Shown: positions 1 to 8,759 of the stretch, piece after piece
Position numbering within the stretch: position 1 is the stretch's first letter
How the letters are laid out: every line of letters begins with the position of its first letter
DNA from: Acidianus infernus
Lineage (GTDB): Archaea; Thermoproteota; Thermoprotei_A; Sulfolobales; Sulfolobaceae
NCBI RefSeq assembly: GCF_009729545.1
Contig: NZ_WFIY01000004.1
Span: 470,001-534,000 of the forward strand
Direction: 5' to 3'
DNA length: 64,000 bases
Notes under the pieces: generated by a model
The model's input: the letters and a program-made list of their open reading frames with translations, nothing else
What the model was told of the DNA's origin: nothing
The model's database searches: none
Program-made: the position numbers and the translations under genes

Positions 1-425
1 TCAACTTTCCTTAATAACAAGACTCCTTCTGGTTTATTTTGCTCGTATAATTCTGAAGCTTCTAAATATCCTCCAGTAAGAATCCCATCATCTGCGTGCA
101 CGAAGAAAGGTTCATTATAAATAAAATTTTCTGCTCTTAGTACAGCATCTCCAAAACCTTTAGGTTGCTCTTGAAAAACAAAAGTCACTCCTCTTCTTTC
201 ATATAAATAATCCATTAGTAATTTACCATGCTTCCCTACTACAATACAGAAACTGTTAACTCCGACAGAAGATAAAGACGACATTATTAAATCTATTATA
301 GGTCTCATTACTCTTTTTCCATCTTCTTGTTTAAAAAGAGGTAAAAGGGCTTTTGGCAAAACTGACGTAATATAACGCATTCTACTACCTTTTCCAGCAG
401 CAGTTATTACTGCTTTTCTTATCAT
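1..425 (-). CDS. Sugar-phosphate nucleotidyltransferase, C-terminus cut off by window edge
   Basis: Translating the minus strand from the ATG at 425 gives an N-terminus with the nucleotide-binding signature AAGKGSRM (residues 9-16), then PKALLPLF and later a VHADDG segment that corresponds to the metal-binding Asp region. This is the layout of the UTP/dTTP-glucose-1-phosphate nucleotidyltransferase (GalU/RmlA-like) superfamily, which makes activated sugars. About 141 residues are visible; the rest lies outside the window. The start lies one base after the stop of the upstream aldolase gene, so the two are almost certainly co-transcribed. The sugar and nucleotide used cannot be told from this half. 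A role in supplying sugars for glycans would fit the flippase-like gene two genes upstream, but that is inference. Confidence 0.8.
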   Translation of the reverse strand, partial: MIRKAVITAAGKGSRMRYITSVLPKALLPLFKQEDGKRVMRPIIDLIMSSLSSVGVNSFCIVVGKHGKLLMDYLYERRGVTFVFQEQPKGFGDAVLRAENFIYNEPFFVHADDGILTGGYLEASELYEQNKPEGVLLLRKV

Positions 426-426
426 T

Positions 427-1251
427 TTATTCTACCCAAATTTTTAAGGCCTCTTCAACGCTTTTGCCCCTTATTACATCAGCAATAGCCTTAGCCATTG
501 CAGTAGGATTCTTAGACTGCCATAAGTTTCTGCCAACAGTTACTCCACTTGCTCCAGCATCTATCGCATCCTTAAGCATTAATAAAAATTCTTTATCATC
601 CTTAGTCTTAGGACCACCTCTAATTAAAATAGGTGCAAAAGCAACATTAACTACTTCCTTAAATTCCTCCTTATTTCCAGTATAATCTACCTTCAGGATG
701 TCTGCACCAATTTCTGAAGCTAGTCGAGTAACATATTTAACTAAATTGACATCTTTTATTGAATCTGGATTATCGGGAGATACATATAAAGGTTCGATAA
801 TGAACGGAAGTCCATAATCGTGGGCTTCGGCTCTAGCTTTTGCTAATGCTTCTATATTATAACCTTCAACTCTATCGTCTCCGTAGCCGACTACTAAATA
901 AGTCACTACCGCATCCGCTCCAGCTTCTACTGCTTCTTTAACTTGATACACCATTGAATAATATCCTTGGGAGTATTTCTTTTCTTTCCTCCATACATTG
1001 GCTGTATCTAGCCTAGCAATTAACATAGGAGAATTTCTAGTGTAAAAATTTTCCTCAACAAGCTTAAGCATAGCAGGAGTCATTTGTAATGCGTCCGGAA
1101 TATTAGAAAGCTTACTTACTATTTCCACCGGATTTTCTATACCTTTCAATGGACCCATTACGAGCCCATGATCCAAAGCTACAACAAAAGCTTTTCCTTT
1201 TTCAAAAAGCCTTTTCAGTCTAATAGTTGATCCAGACATTATTCTAAACAA
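427..1251 (-). CDS. Class I fructose-bisphosphate aldolase, DeoC/FbaB (archaeal DhnA-type) family
   Basis: 274 residues, a TIM-barrel aldolase of the archaeal class I type. Visible family marks are VALDHG (residues 24-29), the Schiff-base lysine in ILKVDYTG (Lys187), and a phosphate-binding RGGPK (211-215), followed by GASGVTVGRNLWQ. The family cleaves fructose 1,6-bisphosphate into dihydroxyacetone phosphate and glyceraldehyde 3-phosphate, but close relatives make 2-amino-3,7-dideoxy-heptulosonate for aromatic biosynthesis. Sulfolobales already own the bifunctional FBP aldolase/phosphatase for gluconeogenesis, so a different aldol substrate is possible here. A second ATG (Met5) is an alternative start. 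It is followed one base later by a nucleotidyltransferase gene and preceded closely by a flippase-like gene, suggesting one minus-strand operon. Confidence 0.8.
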   Translation of the reverse strand: MFRIMSGSTIRLKRLFEKGKAFVVALDHGLVMGPLKGIENPVEIVSKLSNIPDALQMTPAMLKLVEENFYTRNSPMLIARLDTANVWRKEKKYSQGYYSMVYQVKEAVEAGADAVVTYLVVGYGDDRVEGYNIEALAKARAEAHDYGLPFIIEPLYVSPDNPDSIKDVNLVKYVTRLASEIGADILKVDYTGNKEEFKEVVNVAFAPILIRGGPKTKDDKEFLLMLKDAIDAGASGVTVGRNLWQSKNPTAMAKAIADVIRGKSVEEALKIWVE

Positions 1252-1255
1252 TGCT

Positions 1256-2761
1256 TTATAGCTTAAAGTTTTTTATTTCTCTAAATATAGAATGCAACAA
1301 ACCTCGAGCATAAGGATTGAAAATGTAACTTAATGCTATATACAAAGTTAATGCTAAAGATGTCATTTCTAACATTATAATGAGTTGCTCTATTGCTCTT
1401 ACTTTACTTAATCCAATAAATGGCAAGGATGAAATTACTGAAAGTACTAACGAGACTATAACTTCCTTCACCGGAAAATTAAAACCATAAATTCTTTTTG
1501 AAATAGAATATGAAGAGAAAAACATCCCTAAAGAATTTACTAGTAAAGCTAATGAAATAATAACTGCAAGTATAGGCGAAATTTTGTATATATTTCCATT
1601 TTTAAATAAGTAAATTAGGAAAAGAGAAGATGAAACGCCTATAACGGAGATTATCACATTTCTTGTGGTTAACTTAGCAGTATATCCTCTAAATTCTCCT
1701 TTAGATTCTACAGCCAACGATTCGTCAGCCATATATATTGCTCTATAAAAGATGTTATATGCAGATCTTATGAAAGTTGAGAAAGATAGTACAATTAAGG
1801 CATATATTGAAGAAACATACTCGGGTCTAAGAACGTAAAGTAATCTTTCTCCATCAACAAAGATTATTAAGAGAAATACTCCACCAGTAGTAAAGAAGAA
1901 CTTTATTGCGATTTCTATTAATTTAGGATCCCTGCTTTCTTGAAGTTTAAGTATTAAACCATCAGTAGCTGCTTGAGACCAGCCTACCAAATTTGAAATT
2001 ATTAAAGCAGACTCAAAGTACGATACAGGAATAGCAGAATTTACTATAAAAACAACAACCCAAACTAGAGTTGCCTCTATCATTAACTGCACGTAGTTCA
2101 TTATAAATACAATTGATTTCCTAACTGCGGATAGTGCCACTTTAAAGTCTATTCCTAATCTAGCATTAACGAAGGTTAAATTGAAAATTATCTGAACTAA
2201 ATATCCTAAGGAATATGCAAATATTACTGCATTTATTGATAGATTTAGGTAAAACATCATAATTATTGCAGAAAGTAGTCTAACTATTTGAAACCCCGAA
2301 GCACTTATTGCGGTTAACCTAGGAGATCTACCTATTGCAACAGAACCAGAGATCTTATTCAAGTAAATAAGTACAATAAGTAAAATTGCAGTGTAAAAAT
2401 AAATAGGTTGATTATATCCGGCAGAATGCATGAATATTGGTATCAACAAAAAGTAAGCAAAGGAAGAAATAGAGCCAGCTATCGCATTAATAATTATTAT
2501 TCCGCCCACATTTTTGCCTTCAGCAGAGTACCTTGAGGTTATTGAAGAAAAAAGATCTGCAGGAATAGTGAAATAACCAGTTATTAACACGTAAATATAC
2601 TGCCAAACTCCAAAAGTTTCTATAGATATAGAAGATAAATACCTCACTACTAAAAAGGAAAAGAGAAAAGATATTGGAGCTACAGCAGTCTTTACTAAAA
2701 GGTTAAATAATCCTATCCTAACAAATCCGGGCGATTTTTTAGTTTTTAACATATTAATCAC
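1256..2761 (-). CDS. Polysaccharide flippase-like membrane protein (MATE/Wzx-type)
   Basis: 501 residues with about twelve to fourteen hydrophobic helices spread over the whole length, the size and layout of oligosaccharide (Wzx/RfbX-like) flippases of the MOP superfamily. Short charged loops include the RYLSS segment after helix 1 and a longer loop with EFRGYTAKLTTRN around residue 350. Such proteins move lipid-linked glycans to the outer face of the membrane. In Sulfolobales the S-layer and pili are heavily N-glycosylated, so a lipid-linked glycan is a plausible cargo (inference). The start overlaps the end of the upstream 75-residue gene by 8 nt; Met4 is an alternative start. Downstream lie an aldolase and a sugar nucleotidyltransferase. 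Confidence 0.65.
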   Translation of the reverse strand: MINMLKTKKSPGFVRIGLFNLLVKTAVAPISFLFSFLVVRYLSSISIETFGVWQYIYVLITGYFTIPADLFSSITSRYSAEGKNVGGIIIINAIAGSISSFAYFLLIPIFMHSAGYNQPIYFYTAILLIVLIYLNKISGSVAIGRSPRLTAISASGFQIVRLLSAIIMMFYLNLSINAVIFAYSLGYLVQIIFNLTFVNARLGIDFKVALSAVRKSIVFIMNYVQLMIEATLVWVVVFIVNSAIPVSYFESALIISNLVGWSQAATDGLILKLQESRDPKLIEIAIKFFFTTGGVFLLIIFVDGERLLYVLRPEYVSSIYALIVLSFSTFIRSAYNIFYRAIYMADESLAVESKGEFRGYTAKLTTRNVIISVIGVSSSLFLIYLFKNGNIYKISPILAVIISLALLVNSLGMFFSSYSISKRIYGFNFPVKEVIVSLVLSVISSLPFIGLSKVRAIEQLIIMLEMTSLALTLYIALSYIFNPYARGLLHSIFREIKNFKL

Positions 2762-2981
2762 AGAAGAGAAATTTTTCTATCCTTTCTAGGACTTCCTTTT
2801 CTGTATAATTTAAGTTTAAATTAATCTCTTTCTTCTTCGTTGTAGTAACCCTCGGTAGATTAATGCAATCCTTTGTAGTCATAATCTCCTTAATTAACCC
2901 TTCTAATGTTGTTCTCTTATCTTTTGACAGCTTTAGCAGAATTTCATACCATTCTTTCCAGATCTTAATTTTCACACTCAA
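2754..2981 (-). CDS. Small protein, possible ribbon-helix-helix DNA-binding fold
   Basis: 75 residues. It begins with a short beta-type stretch (SVKIKIWKEWYEILLKLSKD) followed by a second predicted helix (TTLEGLIKEIM), the pattern of MetJ/CopG ribbon-helix-helix proteins such as antitoxins and small repressors. The C-terminal half is a lysine-rich linker and a helix (TEKEVLERIEKFLF). The 3' end overlaps the flippase-like gene by 8 nt, so translation is probably coupled. I do not recognise a specific family; the RHH assignment rests only on the hydrophobic pattern. No adjacent toxin is visible. Confidence 0.5.
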   Translation of the reverse strand: MSVKIKIWKEWYEILLKLSKDKRTTLEGLIKEIMTTKDCINLPRVTTTKKKEINLNLNYTEKEVLERIEKFLFCD

Positions 2982-3011
2982 AAAATAAAAGGAAAAATAA
3001 TAAGACTTATC

Positions 3012-3407
3012 CTAATCTAAATAATTCTCGTACATATCGTCTAGAGCTCTTGCTACGTCTCTTATTGATAATATTCCAGTAAGTTTACCGTCTTCGTTAA
3101 CCACTGGAAGATGTCTAATATTGTTTGTCCTCATTAAACTTAAAGCCCCAGTTATGGGAGCATCTTCTCTTATCGTAATCAAGGATGCAGTCATTATTTC
3201 CTCTGCCTTTGTATTCAAATCCTTTCCACTACCTAATGCTCTGACAACATCTTTTTCAGTTATTATACCTACTGGTTTTCCGTGATCAACTACTATTACC
3301 GAGCCTACATTGTTTTTAGTCATGATTTCAGTAACTTCCTTTAAGGTAAGAGATTTCTCAACCGAAATTACGTTACTTTTCATGTACTCTTTAACTACCT
3401 CTTCCAT
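3012..3407 (-). CDS. Tandem CBS-domain protein
   Basis: 131 residues made of two CBS motifs, about residues 7-60 and 70-125, and nothing else. Typical marks are the VGSVIVVDHGKPVGIITEKDVVRAL stretch (split here as VGSVIVVD, then GIITEKDVV) in the first copy and RHLPVVNEDGKLTGILSIRD (second copy). Stand-alone CBS pairs bind adenine nucleotides (AMP, ATP, SAM) and usually act as sensors that regulate another protein; the partner cannot be read from sequence. The gene is separated by 30 nt from the following 75-residue gene, so it may head that operon. Length is normal for this common archaeal family. Confidence 0.85.
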   Translation of the reverse strand: MEEVVKEYMKSNVISVEKSLTLKEVTEIMTKNNVGSVIVVDHGKPVGIITEKDVVRALGSGKDLNTKAEEIMTASLITIREDAPITGALSLMRTNNIRHLPVVNEDGKLTGILSIRDVARALDDMYENYLD

Positions 3408-3533
3408 ACTAATATATTCTAGCTCATAAATAAAAGATTTTTAGAAAGATATGACAAACTAAGGAATTATTAAGTACAATTTGTTGTATACGTATTAGAT
3501 GGTCTAATTTTATGTTTAGTAATTCGAATAATC

Positions 3534-3541
3534 TTTATAAT
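3534..3541 (+). promoter_or_regulatory. TATA box upstream of htpX
   Basis: The sequence tttataat lies about 30 nt before the two possible starts of the M48 peptidase gene. With the usual 25-nt TATA-to-start distance, transcription would begin near 3563, which makes either a leaderless TTG start (3563) or a short leader before the ATG at 3572. Confidence 0.45.
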
Positions 3542-3571
3542 CCCCATAAATAATATGAGGATTTGATAAGT

Positions 3572-4552
3572 ATGAACTTAACAGTTTTAAAACTTAGATT
3601 AGGAATGATCCTTACTAGCTTAGGAATCTTTTTACTAGGTTTTGCTCTAGTTTTTGCGATAATTAGCTACTTTTATGGACTAAGCTTAGCACCAGCTATA
3701 ATTGTAGGGATACTTAGCTTCTTAATAGCGTTAAATATCATACAATGGCTATTTGGTCCATACGTAATAAATGCAATGTACAGAGCCGTAGAAGTAACAC
3801 CAAACGATCCAAAATATGGATGGTTAATAGATGTTGTTAATGAAGTTGCGTATTATAATAGAATTTCACCACCTCCTAAGGTATACATAGCAGACGTACC
3901 ATTTCCTAACGCATTTGCTTATGGAAGCCCAATTGCTGGAAGAAGAGTTGCAATAACTTTGCCGCTATTGAAGATACTAAACAAAGAAGAAATAAAAGCT
4001 GTATTAGGTCACGAATTAGGACATTTAAGGCATAAAGACGTCGAATTATTAATGGCAATAGGCTTAATTCCTGCACTCATCTTCTGGATAGGTTATTCAT
4101 TAATGTGGAGCGGAATGTTAGGAGGCGAAGGAGGAGGGAGAAATAATAATGGAGGAATTCTGTGGTTAGTAGGCATAGCCTTATTAGCTGTAAGTTATAT
4201 ATTTCAATTCTTCCTATTATACCTAAATAGGATGAGAGAAGCTTACGCTGATGTAAATTCTGCAGAAACTGTACCGGGCGGAGCAGAGAATCTACAAAGA
4301 GCATTAGCAAAAATAACGTTATCTATTGATCCAGAAACACTAGAAAGATATAGAAATAAACAAGCAAATATAGCAAATATGTTATTCTTTGCACCAACTG
4401 AAGTTCAAGAGGATATTCCAGAAAATAATGTTGATGAACTTATAGAATACTGGAAACGCGAAAAAGTGCCGTGGTATGCAGACTTCTTCAGTGACCATCC
4501 ACATCCAGCAAAGAGGATACAGTTATTAGAAAAATTAAAATTTTCACACTAA
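3572..4552 (+). CDS. htpX: HtpX-type M48 membrane zinc metalloprotease
   Basis: An integral membrane protease. Counted from a possible TTG start at 3563 (329 residues), the active-site motif HELGH gives His150, Glu151 and His154, and the third zinc ligand is Glu226 in REAYAD. Two N-terminal membrane helices (residues 15-65) and two more around 162-182 and 200-222 match HtpX topology, with the catalytic domain on the cytoplasmic side. The family degrades misfolded membrane proteins. I prefer the ATG at 3572 (326 residues), with the purine stretch gagg 11 nt upstream, but the upstream in-frame TTG cannot be excluded. It is one of three M48 proteins in this window and stands alone, convergent with guaAb. 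Confidence 0.88.
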   Translation: MNLTVLKLRLGMILTSLGIFLLGFALVFAIISYFYGLSLAPAIIVGILSFLIALNIIQWLFGPYVINAMYRAVEVTPNDPKYGWLIDVVNEVAYYNRISPPPKVYIADVPFPNAFAYGSPIAGRRVAITLPLLKILNKEEIKAVLGHELGHLRHKDVELLMAIGLIPALIFWIGYSLMWSGMLGGEGGGRNNNGGILWLVGIALLAVSYIFQFFLLYLNRMREAYADVNSAETVPGGAENLQRALAKITLSIDPETLERYRNKQANIANMLFFAPTEVQEDIPENNVDELIEYWKREKVPWYADFFSDHPHPAKRIQLLEKLKFSH

Positions 4553-4571
4553 ATCTCTTCTTCTAAAATTT

Positions 4572-5687
4572 TTATTCATATTCAATAGTTGCTGGAGGCT
4601 TTGAAGTAACGTCGTAGAATACTTCTTTAATTTCCTTGTTAATCTCCATGATTTTTTCTCCGATCTCTTGTAGTTTAGATATCTCTATCTTAGCAAAATC
4701 TGCAGTCATAAAATCTTGAGTTAAAACTGCCCTAATTCCTATTGAATATTTACCGTCTTTTTTATCATTTATTATCATCCCAACATGAGTTACGTCGTAC
4801 TTAGTAATTTTTTGCACTATTTCTCTGACTTTTTCATAATCATCAATCAAAGGAATTGAAGCAATTTTGCCGTAACTCCTTACATCACCTTTGACTCCAG
4901 TAGCTCTCGTATTATAAACGTAAACTGGAACATTTGCTTCCATTGATATTATGTTATCTAAGGACTTTTGTGAATCTATAATTACTGAAAAATATTGAGA
5001 GTAACCCATATCTTTCAATTCGTTCTCTACAACGTCGTTAACCTCTCTCTCTATTTCTAATTTTTCTCTAGTAAGTTTTCCTACTACTCTTATTAACAAT
5101 CCTGGTCCAGGAAAAGGTTGCCTTTCAGATATTTCTTTAGGTAAGCCTAAATATCTTGCAAGCGCTCTTACTTCGTCCTTATAAAGATCCGCTAAAGGTT
5201 CTATAACTTTAAACCCCCAAGTTTCTTCTGTGTTAATTCCTAGTTGAACTAAAACGTTATGCTGAGTTTTTATCCCTCCTTGAGTTTCAACCCAATCGGC
5301 GGCTATTGTACCTTGTACAAGGTATTTTATTCCATTTTCTTTTGCTATTGCTGAAAGCGTGGAGTAAAATAAATCTCTAAATTTCTTCCTCTTTTCTTCA
5401 GCATCAGAAATTCCTTCAAGTGCTGAAATGAATTCTTCACTTTTATCAACTACCTGCAAGGGTAAAATGTCTTTAAGCATATCCTTAACTTTCCTTGCCT
5501 CATCTTTCCTAAGAAAACCGGTATCTATCATAATTGGAAGAAGTTGCTTCCCTAAAATTTTGTACATTAATACTGCAGCAGTTGTGCTATCTACACCACC
5601 ACTAATTGCGGCTAAAATTTTCTCTTCTCTAACTTCCTTTAATATTTGAGGCTTTACTTCCTCAATGAAACTTTCTGGATTAAACAC
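4572..5687 (-). CDS. guaAb: GMP synthase, ATP-pyrophosphatase (synthetase) subunit B
   Basis: 371 residues. The PP-loop motif SGGVDS is at residues 29-34, followed by the N-type pyrophosphatase domain and the GMP-synthase dimerisation domain, ending in KPPATIEYE, which is close to the family's conserved PPATIEWE end. In archaea GMP synthase is two proteins: this one adenylates XMP, and a separate amidotransferase (GuaAa) supplies ammonia; no guaAa is in the window. It starts 6 nt after the stop of cobQ on the same strand, so it is read from the cobQ promoter at least in part. Confidence 0.93.
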   Translation of the reverse strand: MFNPESFIEEVKPQILKEVREEKILAAISGGVDSTTAAVLMYKILGKQLLPIMIDTGFLRKDEARKVKDMLKDILPLQVVDKSEEFISALEGISDAEEKRKKFRDLFYSTLSAIAKENGIKYLVQGTIAADWVETQGGIKTQHNVLVQLGINTEETWGFKVIEPLADLYKDEVRALARYLGLPKEISERQPFPGPGLLIRVVGKLTREKLEIEREVNDVVENELKDMGYSQYFSVIIDSQKSLDNIISMEANVPVYVYNTRATGVKGDVRSYGKIASIPLIDDYEKVREIVQKITKYDVTHVGMIINDKKDGKYSIGIRAVLTQDFMTADFAKIEISKLQEIGEKIMEINKEIKEVFYDVTSKPPATIEYE

Positions 5688-5693
5688 ATGTAA

Positions 5694-7085
5694 CTATTTT
5701 CCTTGAGTATATATTTCTTTAATTTCATCAATATCCACGTTTTGCTTAATAATCTTCTCAATTTTTTCTGCCATAGAAATTATCTCCTCTTCCATTGACT
5801 TAGAGAAAATCTTTACTCCGAAATTTTCCAATAAATTTTTACTATATAAAGAACCGTGAATGCTTAATCCTAACTTATCTTCTTTTAAAGAACCGTCTTT
5901 TACATCCACATCTTTATTATTTCTCCTTACTATCGTCAAAAGTGGTTTATCGTTCCCCTCATATACTATTCTTCCTCTTCTTATCTCGTAGCCCTTTATT
6001 ATACTTCCATCTTGTAATAAACCTTCACTTGTTGATACAACTTTTTCCTCTTCAAATTTTACTACAAAGTCAAATATTCCTATGCCATCATATTCTCTTG
6101 GTTCTCCGCTCTCTATACCAAAAGGATCTATAAGCCTCTTACCCATTATTTGAAATCCTCCACACACACCTAATACTTGCCTTTTCCTTATTTCTTCTAG
6201 AAAGCCTCTCTCTTTTAACCAAACTAAAGATTCATAAGTGTTCCTACTACCTGGAAGGATTAAGATATCGTCCTTCCTCAGTTTCTTGGGATTATTAACA
6301 AATCTAACTGAAGCATTAGACTTTAATAGTGCAAAAAATTCATTAAAATTACTTATATATGGATAATTTATTATAGCAATGCTTGCTTCTCCTCCTTCTC
6401 CAAAGTCCTTAATATTCATAGAATCTTCAGGGAGAATCAATTCCTCGTCAAAATAAGGTATTGTGCCTAAAAACTTCATTCCAGTTCTCTCTGTTAACCA
6501 TTTTATTGCACTATCTAGAAGAGAAGGAGAACCTCTAAATTTATTAATTATAAAACCTTTTAGAGAATTTCTAACTGATGGGGGTAACATTTGATAAACT
6601 CCATATGCCGAAGAAAAAGCTCCTCCCCTATCTATATCTAAAACAAGGATTGCAGGGATCCCTTCCTTCATAGGTAGAAAGGCTGTTAAATCTCTCTCCA
6701 TAAAATTTGGTTCTATTCCTCCTGCTGCTTCTATAACGTAATTTTCTTTTATGCTCTTCTTAATTTTATCCCAAAAGCTAGGTATCATTTTGTAATAATC
6801 TTCTGGTCTTAGGTTTCCCAGAGATTTTCCGAAAAATATTACCTCAATCTTTCCAGAACTTGAGGGCTTTAGAAGTATTGGATTCATGTAACTGCTTGGC
6901 TTTAAACCTGCTCCAATTGCTTGAAAAGCTTGTATAAATGCAATTTCTCCTCCTTCTTCTGAAGGAAATGAATTTAATGACATGTTTTGGGATTTAAAAG
7001 GTATTCCTCCTAAGAGTCTAACAAGTCCTGCAGTTATAAATGATTTTCCTGAGTCGCTCATCGTTGAAGAAATTATAATTGCCAC
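5694..7085 (-). CDS. cobQ: Cobyric acid synthase CobQ
   Basis: 463 residues. The N-terminal P-loop-like motif TMSDSGKS (8-15) belongs to the BioD/CobQ ATPase fold; the C-terminal half is a triad glutamine amidotransferase-like domain with Cys308 in GVCGGFQ and His410 in SIHGS. CobQ amidates four side chains of adenosyl-cobyrinate a,c-diamide in the cobalamin pathway. The start is GTG (7083-7085) directly followed by GCAATT. It is divergent from cobS with only 15 nt between the two start codons, and upstream of guaAb with a 6-nt gap. Somewhat short but complete for the family. Confidence 0.92.
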   Translation of the reverse strand: MAIIISSTMSDSGKSFITAGLVRLLGGIPFKSQNMSLNSFPSEEGGEIAFIQAFQAIGAGLKPSSYMNPILLKPSSSGKIEVIFFGKSLGNLRPEDYYKMIPSFWDKIKKSIKENYVIEAAGGIEPNFMERDLTAFLPMKEGIPAILVLDIDRGGAFSSAYGVYQMLPPSVRNSLKGFIINKFRGSPSLLDSAIKWLTERTGMKFLGTIPYFDEELILPEDSMNIKDFGEGGEASIAIINYPYISNFNEFFALLKSNASVRFVNNPKKLRKDDILILPGSRNTYESLVWLKERGFLEEIRKRQVLGVCGGFQIMGKRLIDPFGIESGEPREYDGIGIFDFVVKFEEEKVVSTSEGLLQDGSIIKGYEIRRGRIVYEGNDKPLLTIVRRNNKDVDVKDGSLKEDKLGLSIHGSLYSKNLLENFGVKIFSKSMEEEIISMAEKIEKIIKQNVDIDEIKEIYTQGK

Positions 7086-7116
7086 AGATATTTTAGAGCG
7101 ATGAAAGCTTTAAAAG
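7070..7116. promoter_or_regulatory. Divergent cobQ/cobS promoters embedded in each other's 5' coding ends
   Basis: Only 15 nt separate the GTG of cobQ (7085, minus) and the ATG of cobS (7101, plus). A TATA-like aattataatt at 7071-7080 lies 21-30 nt before cobS but inside cobQ codons; a TATA-like ctttaaaag at 7108-7116 (minus reading cttttaaag) lies 23-31 nt before cobQ but inside cobS codons. Both mRNAs would be leaderless. The placement is seen; the function is inferred. Confidence 0.5.
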
Positions 7117-7835
7117 GCGTTCTTTCGCAATTGTCTTTCTTTACAATAATACCTTCAGTTAATACAAGCCTTGAGGAAATTGCAGAATACAGTTTTATTT
7201 CTCCAATTTTTATAGGGATAATAACGGGAATAATAGATTTTGTAGCTTATTTTTCTCTCTTCCATATACTAGGTTACTCTTCAAGGTTTGTAATTATCAT
7301 AATTGTAGAAGTTATAAGAGGATTTAATCATCTTGATGGACTCCTCGATTTGGGAGACGCAATAATGATAAAAGGTGATTACGAAAGAAAATTAAAAGCA
7401 TTAAAGGACGTTGCCGTAGGAAGCGGAGGAATAGGTTCAGCTATAGTTTACTTTTCCATCTTTCTTATTTCTCTATGCGGATTTCCTTATCCTTCTATTG
7501 GTACACTTTTAATTTTGATTTCAGCTGAGGTTCTTTCCAGAGACCTTGGAATTTTAACCCTTTCAATATTAGAGCCCATGGAATCGAGTTACCTTGGTAA
7601 ATTGTTTCATGATAAATTGAAAGATAAGTGGGTTATAATAATTGCTGAGGGAATACCATTTTTGCTCTTTTATCCGTTCTCAGTTATTATATTTTTTACT
7701 CTCTTTGTCATATTTTATGAGATAGGCAAGAAAGTCTTGAGAGGTTCTTCTGGAGACTTAACTGGTGCTATAATAACTATATCCTTTCCTTTATTCTTGA
7801 TTGTGGAAAGACTTTTTTCTTTTCTTATCTTTTAA
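7101..7835 (+). CDS. cobS: Adenosylcobinamide-GDP ribazoletransferase (cobalamin synthase) CobS
   Basis: 244 residues, a polytopic membrane protein with about six helices. The N-terminus (LSFFTIIPSV) matches the family's conserved F.TR.P position, and the aspartate-rich motif NHLDGLLDLGDAIM is the metal/diphosphate binding site that marks CobS. The later RGSSGDLTGA is the second conserved block. It joins adenosylcobinamide-GDP to alpha-ribazole, the last assembly step of cobalamin. It is followed 3 nt later by cbiB and is divergent from cobQ, so these three form one cobalamin locus. Confidence 0.92.
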   Translation: MKALKGVLSQLSFFTIIPSVNTSLEEIAEYSFISPIFIGIITGIIDFVAYFSLFHILGYSSRFVIIIIVEVIRGFNHLDGLLDLGDAIMIKGDYERKLKALKDVAVGSGGIGSAIVYFSIFLISLCGFPYPSIGTLLILISAEVLSRDLGILTLSILEPMESSYLGKLFHDKLKDKWVIIIAEGIPFLLFYPFSVIIFFTLFVIFYEIGKKVLRGSSGDLTGAIITISFPLFLIVERLFSFLIF

Positions 7836-7838
7836 CTC

Positions 7839-8759
7839 TTGTTGCTTCCTATTCTCTTTTTAGCATTAGCAATAGATTTACTCTTTGGAGAACCGCCAAT
7901 TTATATTCACCCAGTTGTATATACTGGTAAAATCTCTGAAAAACTAATAAAGCCATATAAAGGATATGGTTACGGGATCTTAATTTGGTTTATATCTGTA
8001 ATTCCTGTAGAGATTATTTTCTCCATTCTTCCTATATATATTCCAATAATTCCAATTAAACTAATCTTGATGGCGTTATTTCTTAAGACTACTTTCTCCA
8101 TAAAGATGTTGTATGACATCGTTAGCAAGTCTAGGGAACTTGATGAGAGAGCTAGAAATTTAGTCCAGCAAATTGTCAGGAGGGACTTATCAACTGCAGA
8201 TAAAGGACACATAGCTTCCGCTGCTATAGAATCGCTATTCGAAAGCCTTGTAGACGGCATAATCTCTCCTTTATTTTGGTTTTTAATCTTGGGTTTACCT
8301 GGAGCAATGTTGCAAAGGTTGGCGAATACTATGGATAGCATGGTTGGTTATAAAACAAAGGAACTTTATAAGGAAGGATATTTCTCTGCAAAAGTTGACA
8401 CAATTATGAATTATATTCCCGCAAGGCTCACAGGGCTATTAATGGTAATTGCAGGAAAACTTTTGGGAATTAAGCAAAGCAGTAATCCTTTTAGATTTTT
8501 AAAAAATACACAAATAGAGAGTATTAATGCCAGATACCCTATTTGCATAGCATCAGCTTTACTAGGAGTAAAGCTAGAGAAAAAGGGATATTATACCGTT
8601 GGAGAAGGTAAATTACCAGGAAAAGAAGAGATTGAAAAATCTCTTAAATTATTCAAACTTACTTTGTTCCTCTTTATTGTCTTGCTTTCAATCATATATT
8701 ATAGCCTTTATGGTCTTGCCTTCTTTAGCTATCCTTACGGCCTCGTTGAATTCTTCTAG
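7839..8759 (+). CDS. cbiB: Adenosylcobinamide-phosphate synthase CbiB
   Basis: 306 residues with several membrane helices. The TTG at 7839 is used as start because the very first residues already match the family (LALAIDLLFGEPP, then HPVVYTGK), and no ATG precedes it. Other marks are SAAIESLFESLVDGIISPLFW and the RLANTMDSMVGYK block. It attaches the aminopropanol (or phosphate) arm to adenosyl-cobyric acid, the step after CobQ. It lies 3 nt after cobS. Its last 72 nt overlap, on the opposite strand, the 3' end of the dehydrogenase gene; both reading frames look genuine in the overlap. Confidence 0.9.
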   Translation: MLLPILFLALAIDLLFGEPPIYIHPVVYTGKISEKLIKPYKGYGYGILIWFISVIPVEIIFSILPIYIPIIPIKLILMALFLKTTFSIKMLYDIVSKSRELDERARNLVQQIVRRDLSTADKGHIASAAIESLFESLVDGIISPLFWFLILGLPGAMLQRLANTMDSMVGYKTKELYKEGYFSAKVDTIMNYIPARLTGLLMVIAGKLLGIKQSSNPFRFLKNTQIESINARYPICIASALLGVKLEKKGYYTVGEGKLPGKEEIEKSLKLFKLTLFLFIVLLSIIYYSLYGLAFFSYPYGLVEFF

